From the NCBI RefSeq assembly GCF_011764445.1, contig NZ_BLPG01000001.1, forward strand, positions 5,208,001 to 5,272,000: DNA of 64,000 nucleotides, given 5' to 3'. Below the pieces are notes generated by a model, which worked only from the letters and a program-made list of their open reading frames with translations, made no database searches and had not been told where the DNA came from. Shown piece after piece: positions 45,943 through 53,830 of the stretch (position 1 is its first letter; every line of letters begins with the position of its first letter). Source of the stretch: Phytohabitans rumicis. GTDB taxonomy: Bacteria; Actinomycetota; Actinomycetes; Mycobacteriales; Micromonosporaceae. The position numbers were made by a program, and so were the translations under genes.

Positions 45943-46907
45943 CTACGACGAGCGCTGCTGGGTGCGGCGCCGGCGCTGAACCGGGGGCGTCGATGAGGGC
46001 GGCAGCGGTACCGCCCCAACGTCGGGGGGTGGGCCGAGGGCGGTGGCCGCCTCGGTGATCCAGGCCAGGGAGGCGTCCGGGGAGAGCGCGGCCTCGCGGA
46101 GCCAGTCGAAGACTCGCACGTACCGCGCGAGCATGGCCTCCTCGGTGAGGATCAGGTCGGCGGCGAGGGCTTCCACCGCGACGGCGTCGGGGTCGTCCGG
46201 GTCGGCGAAACGATAGATCGAGAACGCGGTCTCCGGCAGGTACCAGTCGGAGACCTTGGCCTGGGCCGGCAGCACCCACAGGGTGACGTTGGGCAGCTCG
46301 CCGAGGCGGGACAGGTGATGCAGCTGCCCGGCCATCACCTCGGGCGGGCCGCCCCGGGGACCGAGCGCGGCCTCTTCGAGCACCGCCTCGTATCGGGCGG
46401 CGTCGGCGTCGCGGCTCAGCGTGGACTGGCGGGCGGCTCGGGCGGCGATCTCCGTCTCCGGGTCTTCGGCGTCCTCCGGGGGATCAGCTCGCGCGAGGAC
46501 AGCAGCCGTACCCGCGTGTATTCAGCGGTCTGGAGCAGGCCCGGCAGGATCACCGGGCCGTACTCGAAGATCTCGGCGCAGCCGGCCTCCAGCTCGGCGT
46601 AGCCGCGCTGGCGCTGGGTCATCACCGGGTACGACCGCAGCCAGCCCCGGGTGTTGCCGGCGTCCCGGGTGACCGCGATCAGGTCCTCGCGGGTGCTCCC
46701 GGTGACGTCGTACAGGTCGAGCAGGTCGAGCACGTCGCCCAGATCGGGACGGCTACGGCCGTTTTCCAGGCGGGACAGCTTGGACGCCGATGCCCATCCG
46801 ACCCGCGCGATGACCTGGTCGCCGGTCAGGCCGGCGGCCTCGCGCAGCCGGCGCAACTCGGCGCCGAGCCGCCGGCGGCGCACCATCGGACTAGGCGCAG
46901 GAGGCAC
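45943..46907 (-). CDS. XRE helix-turn-helix regulator with DUF5753 domain, frameshifted in this sequence
   Basis: About 321 residues when corrected. The HTH (LGAELRRLREAAGLTGDQVI, then SKLSRLENGRSRP) is followed by the DUF5753 domain with FEYGPVILPGLLQTAEYTR and, after the break, LPNVTLWVLPAQAK. The frame breaks in the G run at 46478-46482; adding one base turns ELIPRRTPKTR into ELIPPEDAEDPETEIAARA. GTG 46907 follows GGGAGG. It forms a WhiJ-type pair with the DUF397 gene. It is probably a development- or stress-linked local regulator. Confidence 0.87.
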
Positions 46908-47029
46908 CCCAATCCTCCCTCCCTCGGTCGTGCATTCCTCGGTCGTGGCGAACCAGAAGTCTGGACCGATTGTGACCCGATGATGTTCTCGACCGTGGGC
47001 GTGTTTCGCAAAAGGTTTGGGGCTGCCCC

Positions 47030-47049
47030 GCGAGTCGTCCGCGACTCGC
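47030..47049 (-). terminator. Hairpin terminator of mrx1
   Basis: GCGAGTCG (47030-47037) and CGACTCGC (47042-47049) form a perfect 8-bp stem with a 4-base loop, 7 bp beyond the mrx1 stop. On the minus strand a CAAACCTTTT run follows about 17 bases later, which is compatible with termination. Confidence 0.6.
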
Positions 47050-47055
47050 CCAGGA

Positions 47056-47298
47056 TCAGGTCGTGATCGCGGCCAAGCGGTTCTTGACCTCGACGATAGA
47101 CGGGTTCGTCATCGCGGACCCGTCCGGAAATCGGACGGTCGGGACCGTCTGGTTGCCGCCATTGACGCTCATCACGTACTCCGCGGCGATCAGGTCCTGC
47201 TCGATGTCGACCACGACGTACCCGATGCTTTCCCGATCCAGTTGCGACTTGAGCCGGTGGCAGTAGCCGCACCACGTCGTGGAGTACATCGTGAGCAT
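47056..47298 (-). CDS. mrx1: Mycoredoxin (glutaredoxin-like, WCGYC)
   Basis: A protein of 80 residues. It is a glutaredoxin-fold thiol reductase that resolves protein-mycothiol mixed disulfides. The active site is Cys10-Gly-Tyr-Cys13 in MYSTTWCGYCHRL, and TVPTVRFPDG carries the cis-proline loop. ATG 47298 is the family start and has AAAGGACC upstream; an earlier ATG adds only unconserved residues. It is divergent from uvrD2, as in mycobacteria. Partner enzymes of mycothiol metabolism lie at 8405 (mshB) and 59624 (mca). Confidence 0.92.
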   Translation of the reverse strand: MLTMYSTTWCGYCHRLKSQLDRESIGYVVVDIEQDLIAAEYVMSVNGGNQTVPTVRFPDGSAMTNPSIVEVKNRLAAITT

Positions 47299-47373
47299 GT
47301 TGGGTGGTCCTTTCGTCGGTGGGGGTGTCACCATGCGGGGCAACGTCGGTGGTGGGTGCCATGATTCCTAGCT

Positions 47374-49478
47374 GTGGCGGGTAACTCAGCAGCGGATCGG
47401 GTGCTGGCCGGGCTCGATCCGGAGCAGAGCACCGCGGTGACCGCGCCGGCCGGACCGGTCTGCATCCTGGCCGGCGCCGGCACCGGCAAGACGCGGGCGA
47501 TCACGCACCGGATCGCCTACCGGGCGCTCACCGAGCAGATCGTGGCCCGGCACGTGCTCGCCGTGACGTTCACCGCGCGGGCCGCCGCCGAGATGCGCGC
47601 CCGGCTCGCCGCGCTCGGCGTGGGCGGGGTGCAGGCCCGCACGTTCCACGCCGCCGCGCTGCGCCAGGTCCGCTACTTCGCCGCCCGGCTGCTCGAGGGC
47701 CGGGCCATGCCCGAACTGCTGGAGAGCAAGGCCCGGCTGGTCACGCTCGCGGCCGCGCGCGCCGGCGTACGGGCCGACCGCACCGCCGCCCGCGACCTGG
47801 CCAGCGAGATCGAGTGGGCCAAGTCGTCGCTGATCGAGCCGTCCGAGTACGCGGTGGCCGCGGCCAAGGCGACGCGCGAGCCGCCGTACGAGCCGGCCAA
47901 GGTGGCGGCCGTCTTCGCCGCGTACGAGCAGGTCAAGCGCTCCAACGGCGTGATCGACTTCGAAGACATGCTGCGCGCCGCCGTGTGGGGCATCGAGGAG
48001 CACCCGGACGTCGCCGAGCAGATCCGCGCGCAGTACCGGCACTTCGTGGTCGACGAGTACCAGGACGTCAACCCGTTGCAGCAGCGCCTGCTCGACGCCT
48101 GGCTCGGCGGCCGCGACGACCTGACCGTGGTCGGGGACGCCAGCCAGACGATCTACTCGTTCACCGGGGCCACCTCGGGCTACCTGATCGACTTTCCCCG
48201 CCTGCGGCGCGGGGCGGTGGTGGTCCGCCTGGTCCGCGACTACCGCTCGACGCCGCAGGTGGTGGGCCTCGCCAACGCGGTCATCCGGCAGGCCCGGGGC
48301 GCCGAGGCGCGGCTGCGGCTGGAGCTCGTCGGGCAGCGCCCGGCCGGGCCCGAGCCCGATCTGCGGATCTTCGCCGACGAGCCGGCCGAGGCGGCCGGCG
48401 TCGCCGCCCGGTGCAAGCAGTTGATCGCGGCGGGCACACCGGCGCGCGAGATCGCGGTGCTGTTCCGCACCAACGCCCAATCCGAGGCGTACGAGGAGGC
48501 GCTGGCCGACGCCGAAGTGCCGTACGTGGTACAGGGCGCCGCGCGATTCTTCGACCGGGTCGAGATCCGGCAGGCCATCGTGGCGCTGCGGGCGGCGACC
48601 CGGTCGACGCCGGAAGACGCGCCGCTGGTGCCGGCCGTCGCGGAGGCGCTCACCGCAACCGGCTGGCAACCCGACAAACCCCATCGGGCGGCGCCGCACG
48701 CGAGCGCTGGGAGGCGCTCGCTGCACTGGTCACTCTCGCTGAGGAGTACGCGGACCGGTCGCTCGCCGGGTTTATCGAGGAGTTGCAGCGGCGGGCGGCC
48801 CAGCAGTACGCGCCCACGATGGAGGGTGTGACGCTCGCCTCACTTCACTCCGCGAAGGGCCTGGAGTGGGATGCCGTATTCGTGGTGGGTCTGTCCGACG
48901 GCACGCTCCCGACGACGTACGCCCGGACGGCCGAGGCGCTGGAAGAGGAGCGGCGGCTGCTCTACGTCGGCGTGACGAGGGCCAGGCAGTGGCTGTGGTT
49001 GTCATACAGCCAGGCCCGCTCGCCGGGCGGCCGGGTGCGGCGGCCATGTCGGTTTCTGCCGCAGTTCGAGCGGGGTGGCGGGGACCGCGGCGGGGTGGCG
49101 GGACTGAGTCGTAAAGCCGACCGTCGTCGTACCCAGGTGGTTTCCTGCCGGGTGTGTGGAGCGACGTTGTTGGCGGGCGCGGACCGCAAGTTGGGCCGCT
49201 GCCCGACCTGTCCGTCCGATTTGGACGAAGACCTCCTGGCGCGGCTGAGCGCGTGGCGGGTTCGGGTGGCCGCGGCGCAAAAAGTCCCTGCGTACGTGGT
49301 CTTTACCGATGCCACGCTGACCGCACTGGCGGAGCGCCAGCCGACCCGGCCCGACGAGCTGCTCGCGATCGCCGGGATCGGCCCGCGCAAGCTCGGCCTG
49401 TACGGCGACGCCGTCATCGCCCTGGTGGGGGGCGCGACCGTTGATGATCTTGCGCCGGAAAAAAGTTCCGCAACATAG
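47374..49478 (+). CDS. uvrD2: UvrD2 superfamily I DNA helicase with HRDC domain, frameshifted in this sequence
   Basis: A 3'-5' DNA helicase of about 701 residues when corrected. Walker A is GAGTGKT (34-40). Other motifs are VTFTARAAAEM, DEYQDVNPLQQRLLD, GDASQTIYSFTGA, LASLHSAKGLEWDAV and LYVGVTRARQWL. The C-terminal zinc cysteines (CRVCGATLLA, CPTC) and HRDC domain (QPTRPDELLAIAGIGPRKL) mark the actinobacterial UvrD2 type. The frame breaks at CCCC 48679-48682; one extra C gives KPPSGGAARERWEAL. The break is probably a sequencing error because uvrD2 is important in relatives. Confidence 0.9.
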
Positions 49479-49480
49479 CC

Positions 49481-49520
49481 GTAAAACCGTTTGCCCTCGC
49501 CCCGGGCTGAGGCATAGCCT
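49481..49520 (+). promoter_or_regulatory. whiB7 promoter with AT-rich WhiB7 site
   Basis: A -35-like TTGCCC (49491-49496), an 18-bp spacer and a -10-like TAGCCT (49515-49520). GTAAAACCG directly upstream of the -35 is the kind of A-rich site that WhiB7 AT-hooks bind next to SigA promoters. The transcript would start near 49527, giving a leader of about 490 nt before whiB7. Confidence 0.6.
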
Positions 49521-49621
49521 CAGAACACACCACGCGCGCGGCGGCGTTAACGCTGCTCGCGAGGTGGGCGAGAGAGACACCGAGACCGATCTGACGACGA
49601 GACAGGCAGGAGGTGGGCCCG

Positions 49622-49885
49622 GTGAGGATCAATCTGATCACGCGACCGTCGGCGCTGCCTGCTGTCTGCGCTCCGGTGTCCGGAGCCTGGGCCCTCGGCC
49701 TGATGGCTCCCGGCTTCCCGCAGCTTCCGCAGGTGCACCAGGTCCAGGCCGCGCAGCCGGCCCAGACCGAGGCGTGGATCGACGGCGACTACGGGATCAG
49801 TGGGTTCGCGGTTAAGGACGTTTCGGCCGTCGACAAGACGAAGCGGGATGTTCGCGGTGTTCCACCTCGAGGAAGGCCGGTCTGA
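49622..49885 (+). CDS. whiB7 leader uORF, 87 codons
   Basis: GTG 49622 has a strong GGAGG site. The product begins VRINLITRPSALPAVCAPVS and ends VRGVPPRGRPV. It is not like a known enzyme. Its stop (49883-49885) lies inside the first hairpin of the attenuator, which is the expected place for a sensing uORF: translation to the end decides how the leader folds. Several prolines and arginines near the end may slow ribosomes. Published work describes uORF-controlled attenuation of whiB7 in other actinobacteria. Confidence 0.7.
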   Translation: MRINLITRPSALPAVCAPVSGAWALGLMAPGFPQLPQVHQVQAAQPAQTEAWIDGDYGISGFAVKDVSAVDKTKRDVRGVPPRGRPV

Positions 49886-49950
49886 CAAACAGACCACCGG
49901 CTCACCTCGAGGCCGCGGAACCCGTAACCGGGATCCGCGGCCTCTGTCAT
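49863..49950 (+). promoter_or_regulatory. whiB7 attenuator: antiterminator, hairpin and terminator
   Basis: CACCTCGAGG occurs twice (49863-49872 and 49903-49912), and its core CCTCGAGG is self-complementary, so the two copies can pair. Between them is hairpin GGTCTG/CAGACC (49879-49895). The second copy overlaps the 5' arm of a terminator (GAGGCCGCGG 49909-49918 with CCGCGGCCTC 49935-49944), extended by an inner CCCG/CGGG and followed by TGTCATTT. The pairings are mutually exclusive. A ribosome finishing the uORF would cover copy 1 and allow termination; a ribosome stalled earlier would leave it free. Confidence 0.72.
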
Positions 49951-50012
49951 TTCCGCCACAAGCTGCCGCCACAAGCAGAAGAAGCAACGAGCGAGAGAGA
50001 GGTGACCGGGAG

Positions 50013-50378
50013 ATGAGTCTGGCGTTGGCCCCACTCGACGACCGCGTCGAGCTGGAGGCGAACCTGCCCTGTCGGAAGTTCGACCCAGACCTGTGGTTCT
50101 CGGAGTCGCCGACCGAGCTGGAGCTGGCCAAGTCGCTGTGCGGGGACTGCCCGCTGCGCGTCGAGTGCCTGGCCGGTGCGGTCGAGCGGGCCGAGCCCTG
50201 GGGTGTCTGGGGCGGCGAGATCTTCGAGCGTGGCGCGGTCGTTCCGCGCAAGCGGCCCCGCGGCCGTCCGCGCAAGGAGGACGTCGCCCGGGACGCGGCC
50301 CTGCGGGTCGAGGTCGAGGCGCGGATGGCGGCCAACGGGCTCGCCGAGTCGCGCAACACGGTCCGGCTGGCGGCCTGA
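50013..50378 (+). CDS. whiB7: WhiB7: Fe-S transcriptional activator of intrinsic antibiotic resistance
   Basis: A protein of 121 residues. Cluster ligands are Cys20, Cys43, Cys46 and Cys52 (LPCRKF and CGDCPLRVEC), and the sigma-contacting turn is GVWGGE (64-69). The AT-hook RGRPR (83-87) separates WhiB7 from other WhiB proteins. WhiB7 binds SigA and turns on ribosome-protection, efflux and modifying enzymes after ribosome inhibition. ATG 50013 is the family start. The gene lies after uvrD2 and before an ABC1 kinase, as in mycobacteria. Its C-terminal tail is longer than in mycobacterial WhiB7. Confidence 0.93.
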   Translation: MSLALAPLDDRVELEANLPCRKFDPDLWFSESPTELELAKSLCGDCPLRVECLAGAVERAEPWGVWGGEIFERGAVVPRKRPRGRPRKEDVARDAALRVEVEARMAANGLAESRNTVRLAA

Positions 50379-50427
50379 CATGAACCCGATCAGCGCACAC
50401 GTACCTTCCCGAATTGGAGCAACCGAA

Positions 50428-50577
50428 ATGCATCAGCTACTCCACGAAGCGTTGTCCCGGGCTCGAATGCGTCGGCCTCAGGCCGGCACGACCACGAGCT
50501 CTGAGGCAACCCGATCCGCCCACCGCATCGCGATGCAGGCCCGCCGCCAGGCGGCCCGCGAGCTGGGCACGCAATAA
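50428..50577 (+). CDS. Small basic protein downstream of whiB7, 49 aa
   Basis: ATG 50428 follows GGAG at 11 bp. The product MHQLLHEALSRARMRRPQAG has a threonine/serine-rich centre (TTTSSEATRSA), then a basic helix rich in arginine and alanine (RIAMQARRQAAREL). It ends just before a strong terminator and is 50 bp after whiB7, so it should be on the same transcript. No known family. Coding status rests on RBS, position and composition. Confidence 0.55.
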   Translation: MHQLLHEALSRARMRRPQAGTTTSSEATRSAHRIAMQARRQAARELGTQ

Positions 50578-50598
50578 GCCCGCTACCTAGGGAAATGT

Positions 50599-50628
50599 CG
50601 CCCCGGTCCTCGTCAGGGGACCGGGGCG
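50599..50628. terminator. Perfect hairpin terminator shared by whiB7 and ABC1 genes
   Basis: CGCCCCGGTCC (50599-50609) and GGACCGGGGCG (50618-50628) form an 11-bp perfect stem with an 8-base loop. It stops the whiB7 transcript and overlaps the end of the convergent ABC1 kinase gene (stop at 50613), so it can work in both directions. Confidence 0.75.
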
Positions 50629-51932
50629 AACCCCGGTAGCCACCTCTCCACGATCGCGCGGTACGGCGCCCTGGCGTTGAGCTGGCACAGGACGCCGATC
50701 GACCCGAGCGTCACCCGATGGATGAGCAGGTAGCTCGGCGGCAGGTTGAGATGCCGGCTGAGCTGGTAGGCCGGGCTCTTCGGGCTGCCCAGCCGGGCCG
50801 CCTCCGCCCGCAGCCAGGGCCGGGTGAAGCGAAACTCCTCCTCGGCCAGCGGTGCCAGCATCGGCAGCAGGAAGTCCAGCACGGCCTGCGCGTCGATGGC
50901 GTCGTCCAGCTTGATGAAGCCCTCGTCCCGGAGTCCGGCCAGCACTCCCTCGGCGTCGCCGGCGAGCGCGAGCCGGGCCAGCCGGCCGACCGGCTCCGGG
51001 TGGCCCCCGGGCAGCCTCGCCACCGCGCCGAAGTCGATCACGCCCAGGCGGCCGTCCGCCAGCAGCCGGAAGTTGCCCGGATGCGGGTCGGCGTGCAGCA
51101 GACCCACCCGTTCCGGCGCCGAGAAGTGCAGCGTGGCCATCAACCGCCCGGCCTGGTCGCGCTCGTCCTCGGTACCGTCACTAATGATCTTGGAGAGCGG
51201 TGTGCCGTCCACCCAGTCGGTGACCAGCACCCGCGGGGCGGCGGCGACCACGTCCGGCACGAAGATCTCGTCGTCGTCCGCGTACGCCTTCGCGAAGGCG
51301 CGCTGGGACTCGGCCTCCAGCTCGTAGTCCAGCTCTTCGGTGATCCGGTCGCGCAGCTCGGCGAGCAGCGGCTTGATGTCGAGACCCGGTTGGATCACCC
51401 GGAACATGCTGCCCAGCCGGGAAAGCTGCTTGAGGTCGGAGATCAGGGCATCGCCCGCGCCGGGGTACTGCACCTTCACCGCGACCGGCCGGCGGCCCTT
51501 CTTCCAGACCGCCCGGTGCACCTGCCCGATGCTGGCGGCCGCGGCGGGGGTGTCGTCGAACTCCAGGAACTTCGCCCGCCAGTCCCCGCCGAGCTGGGCG
51601 GCCAGGACCTTGTGCACGCTGGCGGCCGGCAGCGGCGGCGCGGCCTCCTGCAGCTTGGTCAGCGCCTGCCGGTACGGCCCGGCCAGCTCGTCCGGCAGCG
51701 CCGCCTCGAACACCGACAGCGCCTGGCCGAACTTCATCGCGCCGCCCTTGAGCTGGCCCAACACGCTGAAAAGCTGCTCGGCCGTGCGCTGCTGGATATC
51801 GGCGGAGATGACTTCGGAGGCGAGCCCGGTGACCCGCTTGCCCAGGCCGAGGACGGTCCGCCCGGCGAACCCGAGCGGCAGTGCGGCGAGCCTGGCGGTC
51901 CGGGTAACTGCCCGGCGCGGGATATCGGTCAC
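50613..51932 (-). CDS. ABC1/AarF-UbiB family atypical kinase (Rv3197-like)
   Basis: A protein of 439 residues. The family motifs are KGGAMKFGQALS (KxGQ), the alanine-rich nucleotide loop AAAASIGQVHRAV, AVKVQYPG, and the catalytic segment LLHADPHPGNFRLL with IDFGAVARL. It is the syntenic counterpart of mycobacterial Rv3197, an ATPase of the WhiB7 regulon. GTG 51932 (VTDIPRRAVTRTARL) is chosen because earlier codons overlap the next gene's end and are not conserved. No membrane helix is visible, so it is probably cytoplasmic or peripheral. Confidence 0.88.
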   Translation of the reverse strand: MTDIPRRAVTRTARLAALPLGFAGRTVLGLGKRVTGLASEVISADIQQRTAEQLFSVLGQLKGGAMKFGQALSVFEAALPDELAGPYRQALTKLQEAAPPLPAASVHKVLAAQLGGDWRAKFLEFDDTPAAAASIGQVHRAVWKKGRRPVAVKVQYPGAGDALISDLKQLSRLGSMFRVIQPGLDIKPLLAELRDRITEELDYELEAESQRAFAKAYADDDEIFVPDVVAAAPRVLVTDWVDGTPLSKIISDGTEDERDQAGRLMATLHFSAPERVGLLHADPHPGNFRLLADGRLGVIDFGAVARLPGGHPEPVGRLARLALAGDAEGVLAGLRDEGFIKLDDAIDAQAVLDFLLPMLAPLAEEEFRFTRPWLRAEAARLGSPKSPAYQLSRHLNLPPSYLLIHRVTLGSIGVLCQLNARAPYRAIVERWLPGFAPVP

Positions 51933-51942
51933 CGGATCATTG

Positions 51943-53019
51943 TTACCGACGCCCCGAGGATCTGACGGCTGTGAATGTTCGGGATCGCGCACATCCGCAC
52001 GCCGGATGGGGTGGCCAGGCGCGGCGACGCAGCCGGCCGGGTGCACTGATTTCGATCGCCGCGCCGAGCGTGTCCGGCTCCTGCCCGTCGAGGTAGACCA
52101 GGGCCTCACCGGCCGCGTACGCCGCCGCGGCCAGCAGGGTCGGCGCGCTGCACGGCTCCGGCTGCCCCTCGCCGGCGAGCTGGGCGGCTAGGGCCGGCCA
52201 CTGCGGGTCGCGATCCTGGCGGTGCAGCTCCAGGCAGTTCAGGCAGGGCGCGCCGCCGGGGCGTACGAGGGGGCCCACCACCGCCACGCCGTCCCGTACG
52301 CCGATCAGGAGGTGGGCCTGCCGCCGCTGGGCGAAGCCGGCCGCCAGGAGCGCGGCGGGACGGTCGGAGCCGGCCTGGACGACCAGCGACGCCCGGCCGC
52401 GCGGGATCGGGCGGGTCTCCGTGCCAGGGGCGCTGCGCTCGATCGCGTCGATCACCGCCGCGGTGCGGGTACGCCGTACGTCGCTGGCGACCAGCGGTAC
52501 GCCCGCGGCGTCCACCGGGTCGACCAGCCCGGTCAGCGCGGGCTGCACGTGGCCCACGCCGGCCTGGGCCAGCGTGACGGCGAGCGGCGCCGCCAGCCGG
52601 CTGCGCCCCGCGACCAGCACCCGCGCCGCGGCCCGGCGGCGCAGGATCTGGGCCGGCGTGGCGGGCACGTCGGTGCCGCGCAGGGCGAGGGCGGCCGCCT
52701 CGGCCGACAGCCGCCGGCGTACCGGCTCGGGGAGGGTGGCCGGCAGCAGGCTGTGCCCGCTGACGATCAGGCCCGCGGCGCGGAGGGTCTCCAGCAGGAG
52801 CCGGGCGTCCTCGCGGGTGACGCCGATCTTGGGAGCGTGGTCGATGACCGCCCGCTCGGGTCGGGTCCCGTCGAGGAGGTCGAGCAGCCGTACGGCGCTG
52901 GGGTTGGCCACCTCCAGCAACACCGCCCGAGCCGGGTCGAGGCCGAGCTGGAGGGTGTGCCGGTCACGCCAGAGGCGGTGCAGGCCGGGCAGGAGCGTGG
53001 GGCGCGGGATGGCCGTCAT
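51943..53019 (-). CDS. ThiF-like protein (TOMM leader-binding/cyclodehydratase-like)
   Basis: A protein of 358 residues. The N-terminal part (RDRHTLQLGLDPARAVLLEV, then AVRLLDLLDGTRP) resembles the RiPP-recognition-like domain of thiazole/oxazole-type ThiF proteins. The middle is Rossmann-like (ARVLVAGRSRLAAPLAVTLAQAG). Zinc-type cysteines occur as CLNC and CGC. The ATP-binding aspartate/arginine of true E1 enzymes is not clear, so it may be a non-catalytic binder. It ends 11 bp before ABC1. No obvious precursor peptide is adjacent. Confidence 0.75.
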   Translation of the reverse strand: MTAIPRPTLLPGLHRLWRDRHTLQLGLDPARAVLLEVANPSAVRLLDLLDGTRPERAVIDHAPKIGVTREDARLLLETLRAAGLIVSGHSLLPATLPEPVRRRLSAEAAALALRGTDVPATPAQILRRRAAARVLVAGRSRLAAPLAVTLAQAGVGHVQPALTGLVDPVDAAGVPLVASDVRRTRTAAVIDAIERSAPGTETRPIPRGRASLVVQAGSDRPAALLAAGFAQRRQAHLLIGVRDGVAVVGPLVRPGGAPCLNCLELHRQDRDPQWPALAAQLAGEGQPEPCSAPTLLAAAAYAAGEALVYLDGQEPDTLGAAIEISAPGRLRRRAWPPHPACGCARSRTFTAVRSSGRR

Positions 53020-53061
53020 GGAATGACACGCTGTCACCGTTGCCTTGCGTTCCGTCGTTCG

Positions 53062-53123
53062 TTGTCCACAGGTGAATACCGCCCCACCCAGGGTTATCCA
53101 CAGCCTTTGGTGGGTTATCCACA
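53062..53123 (+). promoter_or_regulatory. Cluster of three DnaA boxes
   Basis: TTGTCCACA (53062-53070), TTATCCACA (53094-53102) and TTATCCACA (53115-53123), all on the plus strand. The first is the preferred actinobacterial box and the others match the general consensus exactly. The last two start 21 bp apart. They lie in a 199-bp gap between two minus-strand genes. The rest of the gap has no gene. Confidence 0.85.
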
Positions 53124-53218
53124 GCGTGGGTCGCGCGGGTGTCGGCGGCTGGACATCACCGGGCGTCAAACGGCGAGGGGGCGGCCGAAACCGGCCGCCC
53201 CCTCGCCATAGCGTCGCG

Positions 53219-53383
53219 TTACTTGGCCTTGCCGAGGATCCGGTTGACCGTCGTGCCGCAGACGGGACACTTCCCCTTTGCCATGTTCATCCCGGTCTTC
53301 GACACCTCGACGGTGCCCTCGAAGTCCCGCTTCTCCTTGCACTTGACGCAGTAGCCGTTGTAGGTCTGGGTCTTGGTGGCCAC
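53219..53383 (-). CDS. DUF5679 zinc-ribbon protein, 54 aa
   Basis: The product starts at GTG 53383 (VATKTQTYNGYCVKCKEKRD). It has a four-cysteine zinc ribbon, CVKC and CPVC, with the sequence between them rich in glycine and lysine. GAGGAGG lies at good spacing. Such short ribbons are widespread in actinobacteria, with no known function; many resemble ribosome- or RNA-associated ribbons. An earlier in-frame start is possible but adds unconserved residues. Confidence 0.85.
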   Translation of the reverse strand: MATKTQTYNGYCVKCKEKRDFEGTVEVSKTGMNMAKGKCPVCGTTVNRILGKAK

Positions 53384-53830
53384 GGTGCCCCTCCTCGTAC
53401 TCATGTGCCGGTTCGAGAATCCGGCGCGTCCCCCGGTCGACGCCCGCAGACGCCGGCTTTGAGACTCCTCCGCGGCCACGCGTGTGACCGCCGCTCCCGC
53501 CGGACCCTACCCAGGTCCGGGCAGTTCCATGTCAACGACGCGTCGACATTGTGAGGAAGCCGACGACGTGAGTGTGCATGCCGGAATCTACCGGATAAGT
53601 CAGGTTCGCCGGGACACGCCGGAGGAACCGGTCAGAAGTAACGCTTGTTAGGACCCCTAAATGATCACCTTCGGTAGCGGGGGAGCCCTCTCGGGGAAGA
53701 AATTTTCTGGACATAAAGCCACTAAAGAGAAGGTTTCCGGCGCACCCCGCCGTGTTGGCTCTTGCGGCCACCTGGCACGTACGCATTAGCGTGCCATCGT
53801 GAACGTTGCCCGGGGCTGCGCGGGCCAGTA
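53384..53830. other. 447-bp divergent gap with palindromes, no gene supported
   Basis: Between the zinc-ribbon gene and the YgjP-like gene. TTAGGACCCCTAA (53648-53660) and TGGCACG/CGTGCCA (53773-53779 and 53790-53796) are inverted repeats. The stretch 53700-53735 (AAATTTTCTGGACATAAAG) is the most A+T-rich and probably holds the plus-strand promoter. Possible short frames on the minus strand have no ribosome site or family features. A T-arm-like hairpin at 53407 is not part of a tRNA. Confidence 0.4.

Noticed and set aside
53404-53424. T-arm-like hairpin GCCGGTTCGAGAATCCGGC
   Set aside because: The loop does not fit the TTCRANY pattern with a 5-bp stem, and no acceptor, D or anticodon arms surround it. 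Not a tRNA.
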